Source of the DNA: Ophiothrix spiculata
Taxonomy: Eukaryota > Echinodermata > Ophiuroidea > Amphilepidida > Ophiotrichidae
DNA: 20,188 nucleotides
NCBI GenBank assembly: GCA_000969725.1
Contig: JXSR01S003883.1
Strand: one strand, 5' to 3'
Part shown: positions 1 through 9,235 of the stretch, one piece after another
How positions within the stretch are numbered: the first letter of the stretch is position 1
Layout: each line of letters starts with the position of its first letter
The notes under the pieces: model-generated
Database searches by the model: none
What the model was told of the DNA's origin: nothing
What the model saw: the letters and a program-made list of their open reading frames with translations, nothing else
Made by a program: the position numbers and the translations under genes

Positions 1-170
1 AAGTTGAAATATGTACTATGAGTTGATATGCGTTGCACGTTTCTTATCATTTTGACAAATGGATCAAATTAATGAATATGATACAACCGAGACTCGTAAG
101 TCACTTTAGAGGAGTATTTTTTAATCTAGAACATGCTTATTTTCTACAGCTCTGTAAATCAGATGTATAT

Positions 171-632
171 GAAGAGTTTGTTTCAAAAAGGGAATAACTC
201 CAAAATAGTGAAATGGGAGAAAAAGACACTTTTTTAATTACAGGACCATTTGACATTTATATTAATTTTGAAGGTTGCTAAATATTAGGACATATGCTAG
301 TGACTAAAACGCAATCTGTTCGAGAAACCTAAAAGATTCCGTTTAATTGCTATTTGTCTTTGATCATTCATTTCTTCGTGGAGTTATTCCCTTTTTGGAA
401 CTAAAATGGTAAACTTTAGTGGAGTTAATGCCTTTTGGAACTGAAATCAGTAATTTCATGCCAAATTCACACAGTAAATAAAGTATAGCAGAAAAACCAA
501 TTATCGAAACAAAAGGTGTTATTGGGAAAAGAGTTTCATTCCATGAAACCAGGGTGGTAATACTGCTCATTGGTACCAATAACTCAATTTAGACAAAAAG
601 TGGAGTTATTCCATTTTGGAACTGGGCTCTTC
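171..632. mobile_element. MITE-like element with ~30-bp TIRs, inserted in copy A
   Basis: The ends are GAAGAG at the left and CTCTTC at the right. The first 30 bases from the AGAG at 173 match the reverse complement of the last bases at about 23 of 30 positions, with the inner GGAATAACTCCA shared exactly. Copy B (about 4460-4480) joins the two flanks directly, giving an empty site. A TAT on each side (168-170, 633-635) may be the target duplication, but the flank is AT-rich and this is ambiguous. The inner part of the TIR recurs inside the element at 378-402 and 419-442. There is no coding capacity; the minus-strand frame at 364-579 is not credible. Confidence 0.7.
378..442 (+). repeat. Internal copies of the TIR motif in the 171-632 element
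   Basis: The motif GTGGAGTTATTCC followed by a T run and GGAACT occurs at 378-402, in altered form at 419-442, and as the right TIR at 600-623. It occurs once inverted as the left TIR (181-202). The element therefore has one copy facing inward from the left and three facing the other way. Subterminal repeats of this type are known as transposase binding sites in some DNA transposons; that role is an inference here. Confidence 0.6.
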
Positions 633-1221
633 TATTATGTAATGTAAATATAAATCCTTTTATATAGAAAAATGTCTCTAGTTTTATGTACATTCTTGTC
701 ACTGAAATAAGCTAGTTATCAGAAAAAAATGTAAAGTAAATGATGAAGGTTCCAGTGTCTGTCTAGTATAGTGTTTTTTCTAAAAGGGGCTAAAAACGTG
801 GTTTAGCGATTCGTTTATTTCGTTTTATGTGAGCATAGGCAGAGAACTAAATCAATATAGAAGCACTAAGGCTGTTCTTAGAACACGTCTTTTTGAGTCA
901 TATATTTGTCAAATGTAAATTAATTTTCGAATTCTCGCATAAACTATTTAGTATTCAAAACCAAAGTCGATCGACTTACCATTTCGAGATTTCTAAAAGC
1001 TGATTTATAATATAGTTGAATTTTAATTAGTAGAGTAAACAGTATAATTAATTACAAACAATTTGATTATAAAGTATTACCTTAAAACATCAACACGGAT
1101 GTGAATTAAAAGCGATATAAATGTCGTTGTAAGAGGTAAAATGATGTTGTACAACATTAATGCAAAATGTTAAACTATGATTCACAAAGTCTGCGATATT
1201 TAGGTGACCTAAAAAGGAGAG

Positions 1222-1323
1222 TAATGCATATTTCATGATGAATAATGCATGTTGGTAATGCTTGTAGAGAATAGAGCACAGGATATTAATAGAGCTGATT
1301 TAGAAAAGTGCTGAAGAACTAGG
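1222..1323. other. 102-bp block identical in both duplication copies
   Basis: These 102 bases are identical base for base to 6011-6112, although sequence on both sides shows mismatches and small indels within a few bases. It includes two ATGCAT palindromes and TAATGCAT-like strings. There is no long open frame. Possible reasons are functional constraint, a recent gene-conversion tract, or chance in a generally well-conserved stretch (about 1186-1430 is also high). No function can be assigned. Confidence 0.75.
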
Positions 1324-1426
1324 CCAGACAGATTGGAATTATTCAGTAGACGATTTGTCGGTTGCAAATTAGTTGACCAGGGATGAACTCATCGCTCTTA
1401 AAAACAAGTGAACAGGCATTTGATTA

Positions 1427-1488
1427 GAAAATAACTACTTTTACAACAGAAATAAACGAAAATAACTACTTTTACAACATAAATAAAC
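1427..1488 (+). repeat. 31-bp tandem duplication (2 units)
   Basis: Two adjacent units, 1427-1457 and 1458-1488, each beginning GAAAATAACTACTTTTACAA, differ at one base. Copy B has a single unit at the matching place (about 6213-6240), so this arose in copy A after the large duplication. Confidence 0.85.
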
Positions 1489-1511
1489 GCTTAAAATATA
1501 TACATATATGT

Positions 1512-1757
1512 CATGACTCACTCCGAAGGGGGGGGGGGGACTTTGCAGATGATATAATTTTTGAGTTTATCATTTCATCTTTTACAGCATTTGCTAAGCT
1601 TTCAAATGGCACCTTATTTGTCGAAATTGATCAATGCGATCAGATTTTCAGAAAATCTGCTGGAAATTCTTACTATTTTCTTTATTTTTTGCAACCTATT
1701 TTCACCAGTATCTAGAAAAGTGTTCTGTCGCAAAGTCCCCCTTTTCGGGGTGAGTCA
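1512..1757. mobile_element. Short TIR element (MITE), ends TGACTCAC / GTGAGTCA
   Basis: The left end ATGACTCACTCCGAA, then a run of 12 G (1528-1539) and ACTTTGC, is mirrored at the right end by GCAAAGTCCCCC, CTTTTCGGGG and TGAGTCAT. The inverted arms are about 30 bp, differing mainly in G-run length. The total is about 246 bp with no coding capacity; the frame 1561-1767 spans the element and is noise. Copy B lacks it at the matching site (about 6245-6265, a run of TA-rich bases), so it inserted in copy A, probably into a TATATA-like target. A 5' fragment of the same family lies at 8532-8656 and a terminal fragment at 11169-11213. Confidence 0.8.
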
Positions 1758-2077
1758 TCATATATAAAAAGCAAACAATCAATAAGGCATAAGCATTTTT
1801 CTACATATAACCATTTGTGGACACCTGGTACTAAAATTTACAAGTTCTTATTTTCTTAACGTTATTTATAACTAAATTATCAAACCAAATGATAATTCTA
1901 ACATGTTCTGTAAACTTAGCTTTATAGAATGCCGATATTTGCCAAAATGGTGATCTATTTCTTGGATAATACCACCCCTTCCCTGGGATTTTACCGATTG
2001 ATCCTACCCCATGTTCCACAACTTCTTTCATCAAAATGATCCTAGAGAATGTAAAAGATATTAGTAAAATGTTGTAG

Positions 2078-2128
2078 GTCATTTTTTTGCGTTTTGGGAC
2101 AATCGGCGATTAGCTGTTAGGGAGTGGT
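2078..2128 (+). repeat. Dispersed ~50-bp motif, copy 1 of 3
   Basis: The motif contains TTTTTTGCGTTTTGGGACA and CTGTTAGGGA. Related copies are at 6419-6470 and 7831-7880. The copies at 2078 and 7831 are the expected pair of the large duplication. The one at 6419 is an extra copy inside or at the edge of the copy B insertion. Confidence 0.65.
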
Positions 2129-2692
2129 AACCACAAACCCTTATAAGAACACGGGTTTATAGACACACAAAGGATTGGAATACGCTTTTTATCGTTTGAT
2201 GTCAAACCATTCTTCTGAACTAAAAAGTCGCAAGCTGATCTCAGACGTTAAATGTTACTCAAAGAAGTATAATCATTGTTTTATATTGAAAAGAAAGAAA
2301 GAAAATATCGATCTCTGGATGATTCAACTCTCATTGAAATGACTAACATACTATTAAATAAAAGTCAAGGAAAGACCCCAAAGCATCAAATCAATTAACA
2401 CCTCGGATATGTTCGTATTGCTCAAACACCCTTCGGAAACAACCCTCGAGTAAAATGTTGACCGTAATATCTGCCCAGAACTGAACAGATTATGACCTTG
2501 ACGTCTGGGTATGATTCTAGGAAAGGATGATCTTGGTGTTAAATGGATGCAAAATGAATATTATCAATATTGCTAAGAGTCTTGGCTACACCCGGGGCTA
2601 CACCTTAACATCGTATATATGTGCACGTTTAGTAAAATAATGTGACGAAGGCATTGATGTGAACATTCGAGTTATGTTTCTTGTAGATATTA

Positions 2693-2962
2693 ATGTATGA
2701 TTTGCTTAAGCAAAACCTGGGTTTGGTGTTCAAAATAAATAAATCCGAAATGACTTTTCATCACATTAGGATCTTTGGAGGGCTCCTCACAATATTAAAT
2801 GCAGTTGAAAATCAGTGCTGCTGGCATTTTGCTAAGTACACCACCTCTTTCACACAAGCATTTGGGCGAGTGACTATGAATTCATTATCTATCAAATTAA
2901 CTATAGTCGCGATCTCGTTGCATGCTGTTTATATAGCCAAGTACTTAATCATATTTCTATAA
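2693..2962 (+). pseudogene. Open frame of 89 codons, judged non-coding
   Basis: This frame has a homologous frame at 8665-8952 in copy B, which at first suggests a conserved small protein. Comparing codons, about 20 differences change the amino acid and only about 5 are silent. Many changes are radical (Cys/Tyr, Phe/Ser, Gly/Trp, Ile/Arg). A 4-base insertion near the 3' end shifts the frame in copy B. That is the pattern of neutral drift. I recognise no domain. It is listed so the reader does not take the pair as a conserved gene. Confidence 0.25.
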
Positions 2963-3285
2963 TAGATTCCCAATCAATCTAACCAAACCTTAATTTGTGT
3001 GGAGGTTTTAAAATTTTGATTGAGGAGCTGCATAGATATACGACTAAATGAAAATATACAAAAACTCATTTGGACCAAAATGTAACAAATGACATGCTGC
3101 TTTAAAAAAAACCTAACTAAAGTAACCTGTAAGCATATGGCTTTTTTTTGGCTGTTTAGCACTGTCTCTGACTTGATAATAAGAAACTACTGTGACAGCT
3201 TATTTCATCTGTATTTTTTGTCTTATTGATGTACTGACGATGTGTTTATCGCAGATAATTTCGATGTATGTTTTTGTTTTACTTG

Positions 3286-4301
3286 CCAACAATAATACAC
3301 TATTCGTTTTAGTTATTTACAACTTAAAAACAGAGGAAGCGGGAAACAGCAAATATTAAAATTAAGTGAAAACAATATTGAAAAGAACATGTGGCTGAGG
3401 ATGTGCCGTGAAAAAATGGGGATTCAAATAACACTCCCATTTGCATAAACAACAGTGTGTTTCTTAACATCACTCCCTATAACAAGCGTTAATTTACATA
3501 GTAGACGCACCCTATCAACGATATAAAACTAATTCAGACACTTGTAATAAAAACGAATATCAAAACAAATCACAAGGAGTGCCTCATGAGACGTGTTTCA
3601 ATATTCTTAATATTTTATCACAAAGATGATTGTATGTTGATTCAACATTCTTGACATATGTTCCAATTACAATAACATGCCTAACAGTTCTATTTATTAC
3701 GATAATTGGCTGTAAGAAGAACAGTTCACAGTTTAACACACTATGTCTGAAAAGTGCAACGGGTGCTTGTAATGCCTCTCAATTGTTCTTTTGTTAAGTA
3801 TGACGTTCTTATTGTAGCTATAATTGCATAAATTTTACTAATATAACGCCTGAAATTTAAAAAAAAATAAAATTTTATATTTTATATTAAAAATGTATAT
3901 TCAAGGGGAATTTTTTTACATTTGTCAGACTTTACAAAATTTGAAATTTATTGTATTCATTTTTCAAACCTGGGAGAAATTTCGACATACAAAACCATAG
4001 GATGTTTTTTGTAATTAAACCCATCGTTCAGGAGAGTTTAATCTTTTTTGATAAGAAGAACTTAAACTTGAATTTCTGCACATTATTGTTTTTTGGTCGA
4101 GACAATTAATTACACACACAAAGAAATAATAAAATAAAATAAAATAAAATAAATAAATACAAAAGTAAAACTTTTCCACTTACTTTTTTGTCTGCAAAAA
4201 CATCCAAAAACATTTTTTGAAAGATGCTTCACATATTTTAAGCTGACCTTTTGAATTTGTTACACAAGAATTTTTCATTTTCTTTTAATCTTTGTATTAT
4301 C
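3286..4301. other. Spacer between the two duplication copies; no gene seen
   Basis: AT-rich sequence without a convincing open frame. It holds a very AT-rich stretch at about 3850-3960 and an AAAAT microsatellite at about 4128-4157. I see no match to other parts of the window. Confidence 0.6.
4128..4157 (+). repeat. (AAAAT)n microsatellite
   Basis: About five AAAAT units that decay into AAAT units. Confidence 0.85.
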
Positions 4302-4609
4302 TATGAAGTTAAAATACTTTGAGTTGATATGCGTTGCACGTTTCTTACCATTTTGGCACATGGATCAAATTAATGAATATGATACTACCCAGACACTTCA
4401 GTCACTTTAGAGGAGCATATTCTAGATCATGCTTATTTTCTAAAGCTCTGTATAACTATGATGTACTCGTATATGATGTAATGTAGATCTAGATATTAAT
4501 CCGGCATATGTACTGGAGTGGCATTCTGTACATACAAAATAAGCTAAATGATATTGAGCATAGAGAAATTTTATTAAAATAGGGCACTAAGGGACACACC
4601 ATTTGACTT

Positions 4610-5835
4610 TAAGGGGAAGGTTAGAAGTTAATGTCGATGCAACATTATTTTTTTTTTCGAAACAAGTTTTATTTTTCTTTACTCCTATTAAGAATTATTT
4701 TTTTAGTTACAAATCTAAAATTGTACCAGGTGCCTCGCCCCAAAACGTTTTTTATATCATAGAATGTTATAATGGGCAAGTTATTTTTTTCCCATGTTGA
4801 TCAAGTATTATTTTTTTTCTAAAGCAGTAGGTCAAATTATATATGTTTTCTCCGACATAGTACGTCAATATATTTTTTCGGAAAAACTTCCAGCCCTTCA
4901 TCTGGAAGTCTAATAGTAATATCGTTGTCTAATGTTCATTAGTTTTCGATATTTTGCACAAAACCTTTTAGGACACACAACCAATTTCGCAAGTTACATT
5001 TTATGAATTTATAATTTATACTTCGAACACATCAATCTTGAAATCAACATCCTTTCCAACGTGTTGCTGCCATTAATCATATCCTCAAAAGTGTCAAATC
5101 GACTTCCAGCCAATTTTTTTTTTAAACTCGTCTCTTTTTACTCACAAGATTTTTGTACTGATATATGCAAAAATGTGCATATAGTTGTTTTACTAAATAC
5201 CACATGGTTCTGTATTAAATTGCAACAACACTATATGTAAAGGTAAACATACTAGGAACATTAAATCATCGATAGAAGAACACGCAGTTGTTAAAAACCA
5301 CAATCATTAATTGACAAGATGCAAACAAATGATGACTAGGTGGATCAGAGATTTAATTTGGATCCGAAGAACAGAAGGAAAAAACAGAAACGAGAAGATC
5401 ATGAACAGTAACTAGTGGCCTTTGAACTTAGTTATTTTGAACAATCAGTTGGTCCAAATAACGTCAACAAAAGGCTATTTAGCAGGATCAAGTACCATCA
5501 CAATCTACTGAGGAAGGCAGCAGAAAGAACTACCTAAACCGTATTAAAAAGTGAGTTTTCAATATGAATTATTTTAAAATAACAAATGTAAACATTGATT
5601 TGAATAAAGATTCTCTAACTCTTTCAAGGCTTTTTTTTTAAATTAGTTAGTCATTATTTTTAGGTGTAGAGAAATGTTATAGAAGACAAAGGAAGTCAAA
5701 TAGTTCACAGTTGAAATAATAATCCTGGAACATGAGATAACAGTCAATGTTATAGACTTTTTAAACTTTGTTATTTAAAGGTTTCTAAAGATGAAGTAAA
5801 TAAATTTAATACCTTGAAGAAATGTTTTTATTTAC
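4610..5835. other. Copy B-specific noncoding stretch
   Basis: Copy A has little that corresponds to this stretch. It begins with T-rich sequence (4640-4880) and holds a small perfect hairpin at 4886-4909 (stem ACTTCCAG, 8-base loop). It also contains a segment at about 5009-5099 that recurs at 9418-9523. Between about 5240 and 5560 base composition is less AT-rich and a canonical donor-like AAAAA/GTGAGT occurs near 5550, but no frame or acceptor makes a convincing exon. No gene is assigned. Confidence 0.4.
5009..5099 (+). repeat. Repeat shared with 9418-9523
   Basis: Both segments share ACATCAATCTT-like text, CCAACGTGTTGCTG / CCAGACGTGTTGCTG, and GTGTCAA near the end, with gaps. This links copy B-specific sequence to DNA just beyond the end of copy B, so the duplication is more complex than two units. 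Confidence 0.55.
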
Positions 5836-6010
5836 AAACAACTTAACCTTAAAACATCAGCACGAATGTGAATTTAACGTCAACCTATGAAAGGGTTACA
5901 CATGCTATTCTACAATGTAAAAGGTAAAGTGATGTTGTACAACAATATCAATGCAAAATGTTTCAGTATGATTCAATGTCTGCGATATTTAGGTGACCTA
6001 AAAACGAGGT

Positions 6011-6112
6011 TAATGCATATTTCATGATGAATAATGCATGTTGGTAATGCTTGTAGAGAATAGAGCACAGGATATTAATAGAGCTGATTTAGAAAAGTGC
6101 TGAAGAACTAGG
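6011..6112. other. 102-bp block identical to 1222-1323
   Basis: Copy B counterpart of the invariant block. The identity ends at a base substitution right after ...GAACTAGG, where copy B also carries a 4-bp deletion a few bases on. On the left it ends at a substitution just before TAATGCAT. Confidence 0.75.
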
Positions 6113-6418
6113 ACAGATAGGAATTATTCAGTAGACGATTCGTCGGTTTCAAATTAGTTGACCAGAGATGAACTCATCGCTGTTAAAAACAAGTGAACAG
6201 GCATTTGATTAGAAAAAATCTACTTTTACAACAGGAACAAATGTATATAAAATATCTATATAAAAAGAAGCAAGAAATCAATAAGGCTTATATCTTGTCA
6301 TAAGTACCAGGTTTCCTCCAAAAAATGAAGAAAACAAAACTTTGCACAAACAACATTTATATGACAACTCTCCAGTAGATACTCATAAAAGGATGTAAAA
6401 CAATTACTCAGATGCCAA

Positions 6419-6470
6419 TGGTCACTTTGTTTTGCGTTTAGGGACACTCGGTGACAACTGTTAGGGACAG
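6419..6470 (+). repeat. Dispersed ~50-bp motif, extra copy
   Basis: It carries TTTTGCGTTTAGGGACAC and CAACTGTTAGGGACAGG, close to 2078-2128. Its position before the 1.2-kb insertion material suggests that part of that insertion comes from a third, rearranged copy of the duplicated unit. Confidence 0.6.
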
Positions 6471-6650
6471 GGGGCCTTAGGTGGACGAGGGTTAAAACAG
6501 AGCGTTAACCGAGAAAATAATATTATTTAGTACGCTTATTGCAGTATTCTTCACCTCGCGCTACAATTTTATTTATTTATTATGGAATGCAGGTATCCCT
6601 AATTTACATAATGAATATATATACTTTAAGTGAGTGTAGTTATTATTTAT

Positions 6651-7033
6651 AGGCGAAAGCGGACCTACGTCATACGCAGGGCAAACGCAGGGTATACGCA
6701 GCACAATGATCTAAAAATAACTCACGCTGGACTTCGTGCGCGGTGAAAACAATAAATACTTCAGCCAGGCATCCCTTCATTTTCTTTCTTTTTTAGCCAG
6801 ACGAAAATCTGTGAAATGATGAGCTGTTTGTCATTTTGTTACGACTTGAATACCACACATCTCATATGATTTTGGAATCGAAATATTTTGATAATTTGCT
6901 AAAATCAATCAAAGTTTCCGCGAGCCGTCATTTTCTCCATTGAATTGAATGGGAAGTCGGCAAATGTTTTCACCGCGCTATTTGGACACACGTCCCGGAT
7001 GTAAACAAAACGCCCGGATGTCCGCTCCTGCCT
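6651..7033. mobile_element. 383-bp TIR element with subterminal inverted repeat
   Basis: The ends AGGCGAAAGCGGAC and (inverted) AGGCAGGAGCGGAC match at 11 of 14. Inside them a perfect 14-bp inverted pair, GCGCGGTGAAAACA at 6738-6751 and its complement at 6965-6978, supports a nested palindromic design. Short direct repeats lie near each end (ACGCAGGG twice on the left, CCCGGATGT twice on the right). The only flanking match is a 2-base AT, so the target duplication and superfamily are unresolved. It is more GC-rich than its surroundings, which suggests a foreign insertion. No coding capacity is seen. Confidence 0.6.
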
Positions 7034-7230
7034 ATTGGATATTTTATCAAAATCGTGTGTAATAAGAGGGGAAAAGGTTGCACATTAAATCAACCCAAAA
7101 CGTTCATGCTTACATTTATGTTGAATTTTGAATAAATGCGTTTCTGACATAGAGACATATGTTGATAACTCAAAGAAATAATATGTTTATGAATGTTGTC
7201 AATCATCCAGGTGATAAAATATCTAATAGA

Positions 7231-7405
7231 GTTTAAACTGTTCTACTGGATTTTCAACTAACGTGTTGGAAACGGCAAAAGTTTCACGGGTCACTGACCA
7301 ATCGCCGGAACACAACCATTCGGCTTGAGGATGCGCCCAGGATCGGGCGTGAAACTGTTGCCGTTTCCAACAAGTAAGTTGAAAATCCAGTAGAACAGTT
7401 TAAAC
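7231..7405. mobile_element. Fold-back element, 58-bp arms
   Basis: Arm 7231-7288 and arm 7348-7405 are reverse complements at 55 of 58 positions, separated by a 59-base GC-richer loop. Both outer ends start GTTTAAACTGTTCTACTGGA. A 16-bp exact direct repeat (AACTCAAAGAAATAAT) lies at 7167-7182 and 7403-7418, that is, upstream of the left arm and across the right edge. The element lies in the copy B insertion that copy A lacks. A transcript would form a long near-perfect hairpin. Confidence 0.8.
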
Positions 7406-7830
7406 TCAAAGAAATAATAATGATGTGCATATTAAAATGTTGTGAGTATCTGAAATCGGTAATACAATTCCTACTATAGTTTTTGCACAATCATTTTTCA
7501 ACATTTATGGACACCTGGTACTAAAGATTATAATTCTTGATTTTCTTATTTCTTGTTAATTGACTTGATATAACATGTAACGTGATATGATATACATTTA
7601 TAAAACAACGTCATTTATGATTACTAAATTATCAAAGTAAATAATAATTTTAACAATTCTGTAAACGTAAGCTTTATAGTATGCAGATATTTGTCAAAAT
7701 GACAATCTACTTCTAAGAGATTACCACCCCGTCCCTCGGATTTTACTGGCTGAATCATGTTTATGTGGTATCCCCGATTTCTTTCATCAAAATGATTTTA
7801 GAAAAAAATATTAGTTATAGGCTATATCGA

Positions 7831-7880
7831 GGGTCATCTTTTTTGCGTTTACAATCAGCGATAAACTGTTAAGGGTCGCT
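7831..7880 (+). repeat. Dispersed ~50-bp motif, copy B, split by a MITE
   Basis: Counterpart of 2078-2128. The motif is interrupted after CTGTTA by the 7872-8005 element and resumes with TAGGGAG at 8006. Confidence 0.6.
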
Positions 7881-8005
7881 TCAAAACTCAACCAGCGGTT
7901 GCCTGCGTGTTCTGGGCAGTTTAACCAAAAAAAAAATTAAAACATTAAAAAATAACCAACCGCCCTGAACCACCCGGAACACTAATTGAGTTATGAAGCC
8001 ACCCT
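7872..8005. mobile_element. 134-bp MITE with TA target duplication
   Basis: The terminal repeats AGGGTCGCTTCAAAACTCAA (left) and AGGGTGGCTTCATAACTCAA (right, inverted) match at 18 of 20. TA flanks both ends (7870-7871 and 8006-8007). Copy A has the uninterrupted site CTGTTAGGGAG near 2116-2126, so the exact insertion with a duplicated TA can be read directly. The interior has a 10-base A run and diverged inner arms containing GTGTTCTGGG / GTGTTCCGGG. TA duplication is typical of Tc1/mariner-type elements, but the termini are not ones I recognise. Confidence 0.85.
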
Positions 8006-8531
8006 TAGGGAGTTGTAACCATAATCTGCTTTAGCTATCGTCGTTTGATAACGTACACATGCAATAAAATATCTCAAACCATTATTTCAGAATCCGGAAT
8101 TCCTCTAAACTAAATAATCCCAAGCTAAACTCAGACTTACAAAAAAAGTGATTATTATTTCATTATCTTGAACTTCGAACTGTTACTCAAAGTAATATAA
8201 TTATTGTTGATATTTATAGAAAATCAATCTCCAGATGATTCAACTCTCATTGAGGTGACTAACATGCTATTAAATAAAAGTAAAGGAAAGACCCCGAAGC
8301 ATGAAATCAATTAACACCTCGGGTATGTTCGTAACACCCTTCGGAAACAGCCCTCGAGTAAATTTCAGACCGTAATATCTGTCCAGAACTGAACAGATAA
8401 TGACCTTGACAGACTTAAAGTATGATTCTAGGAAATGATGACCTTTGATGTTAAATGCATGCAAAATGAATATTATCAATATTGCTAAGAATCTTTGCTA
8501 CACCCGGGGCTACACCATAATATCGTATATA

Positions 8532-8656
8532 TGTAATGGCTCACCCCGAAATGGAGGAATTTGCAGATGGTATCAATTTTGATTTTATCGTTTGATATGA
8601 CACTTTACTTGTTGACATTGTTCAAGGCGATCAAATTTTACAACAGAAAATCTTTT
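8532..8656 (+). mobile_element. Truncated copy of the 1512-1757 MITE family
   Basis: The segment begins ATGGCTCACCCCGAAATGG and continues with interior sequence homologous to about 1511-1660, including TTTGCAGATG, a GCGATCA string and CAGAAAATCT. The right third and right TIR are missing, and the sequence runs straight into the copy B block that begins AGATATTAATG (8657). Copy A has about 60 unrelated bases here (2620-2680). The left flank TATATATGT is also present at the copy A site, so the target was TA-rich. Confidence 0.7.
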
Positions 8657-9235
8657 AGATATTAATGTATAATTTATTTAAGCCAAACTTGGTGTTCAAA
8701 ATAAATAAATCCGACATGACTTTTCATCACATTAGGATCTTTGGAGGGCTCCCCACAATACTAAATGCAGTTGAAAATCAGTGCTACTGGCATTGTGGTA
8801 AGTACACCACCTCTTCCACACAAGCATTTTGGCGAGTGACTATGAATTCATTATTTATCAAATTAACTTTAGCCACGATGTCTGTGCACGGGGTTTATAG
8901 AGCCAATCATGTACTTAATCATATTTCTATAATATATTCCCAATCAATCTAAACAAACCTTAATTTGTTTGGAGGTTTTAAAATTTTGATTTAGGAGCTG
9001 CATAGATATACGACCAAATGAAAATATGCAAAAACTCATTTTGACCAAAATGTAACAAATGACATGCTGTTTTTATAAACCTGAGTGAAGTAACCTGTAA
9101 GCATATGCCTTTTTTCCTGATAACAAGAAACCGCATCTTATTTCATCTGTATTTTTGGTGCTATTGATGTAATGAAGATATGTTTATCGCAGACAATGTC
9201 GATGTTTTTTTATTATTTTCCCGTTGCCTATTTCA

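Larger units (their letters stand above)
1..3285. repeat. Segmental duplication, copy A (left end outside window)
   Basis: This tract is homologous, block by block and in the same order, to 4302-9225. Matching blocks are 20-165 with 4321-4470, about 640-720 with 4478-4550, 1080-1450 with 5847-6235, 1796-2128 with 7488-7870, 2215-2617 with 8103-8528 and 2680-3285 with 8652-9225. By eye identity is roughly 80-95 percent within blocks. Similarity is already present at the first bases, so the copy probably continues upstream of the window. Copy A contains two inserted inverted-repeat elements (171-632, 1512-1757) and a 31-bp tandem duplication that copy B lacks. No gene is recognisable in it. Confidence 0.9.
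4302..9225. repeat. Segmental duplication, copy B
   Basis: Second, direct-orientation copy of the unit seen at 1-3285. It is longer than copy A for two reasons. Extra sequence lies at about 4610-5840, where copy A has only a few hundred bases, and an insertion of about 1.2 kb lies at 6290-7500. It also carries a 134-bp TA-flanked element (7872-8005) and a truncated element (8532-8656). Homology to copy A fades just after the shared text around 3240-3280 / 9180-9225. Both copies are in the same orientation about 4.3 to 5.9 kb apart, which fits an old tandem duplication followed by independent insertions. Confidence 0.9.

Noticed and set aside
364..579. 71-codon minus-strand frame
   Set aside because: Lies wholly inside an inverted-repeat element with no coding relatives.
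2693..2962. Conserved small protein pair with 8665-8952
   Set aside because: Between copies about 20 amino-acid-changing differences versus about 5 silent ones, plus a frameshifting 4-base insertion near the end. The frame is open by chance in both.
5240..5560. Exon ending at a GTGAGT donor near 5550
   Set aside because: No open frame spans it, no clear acceptor is present, and single GTGAGT strings are common.
7284..7490. Minus-strand frame across the fold-back
   Set aside because: Composed of one arm and loop of the fold-back plus flanking AT-rich DNA. I recognise no protein similarity.
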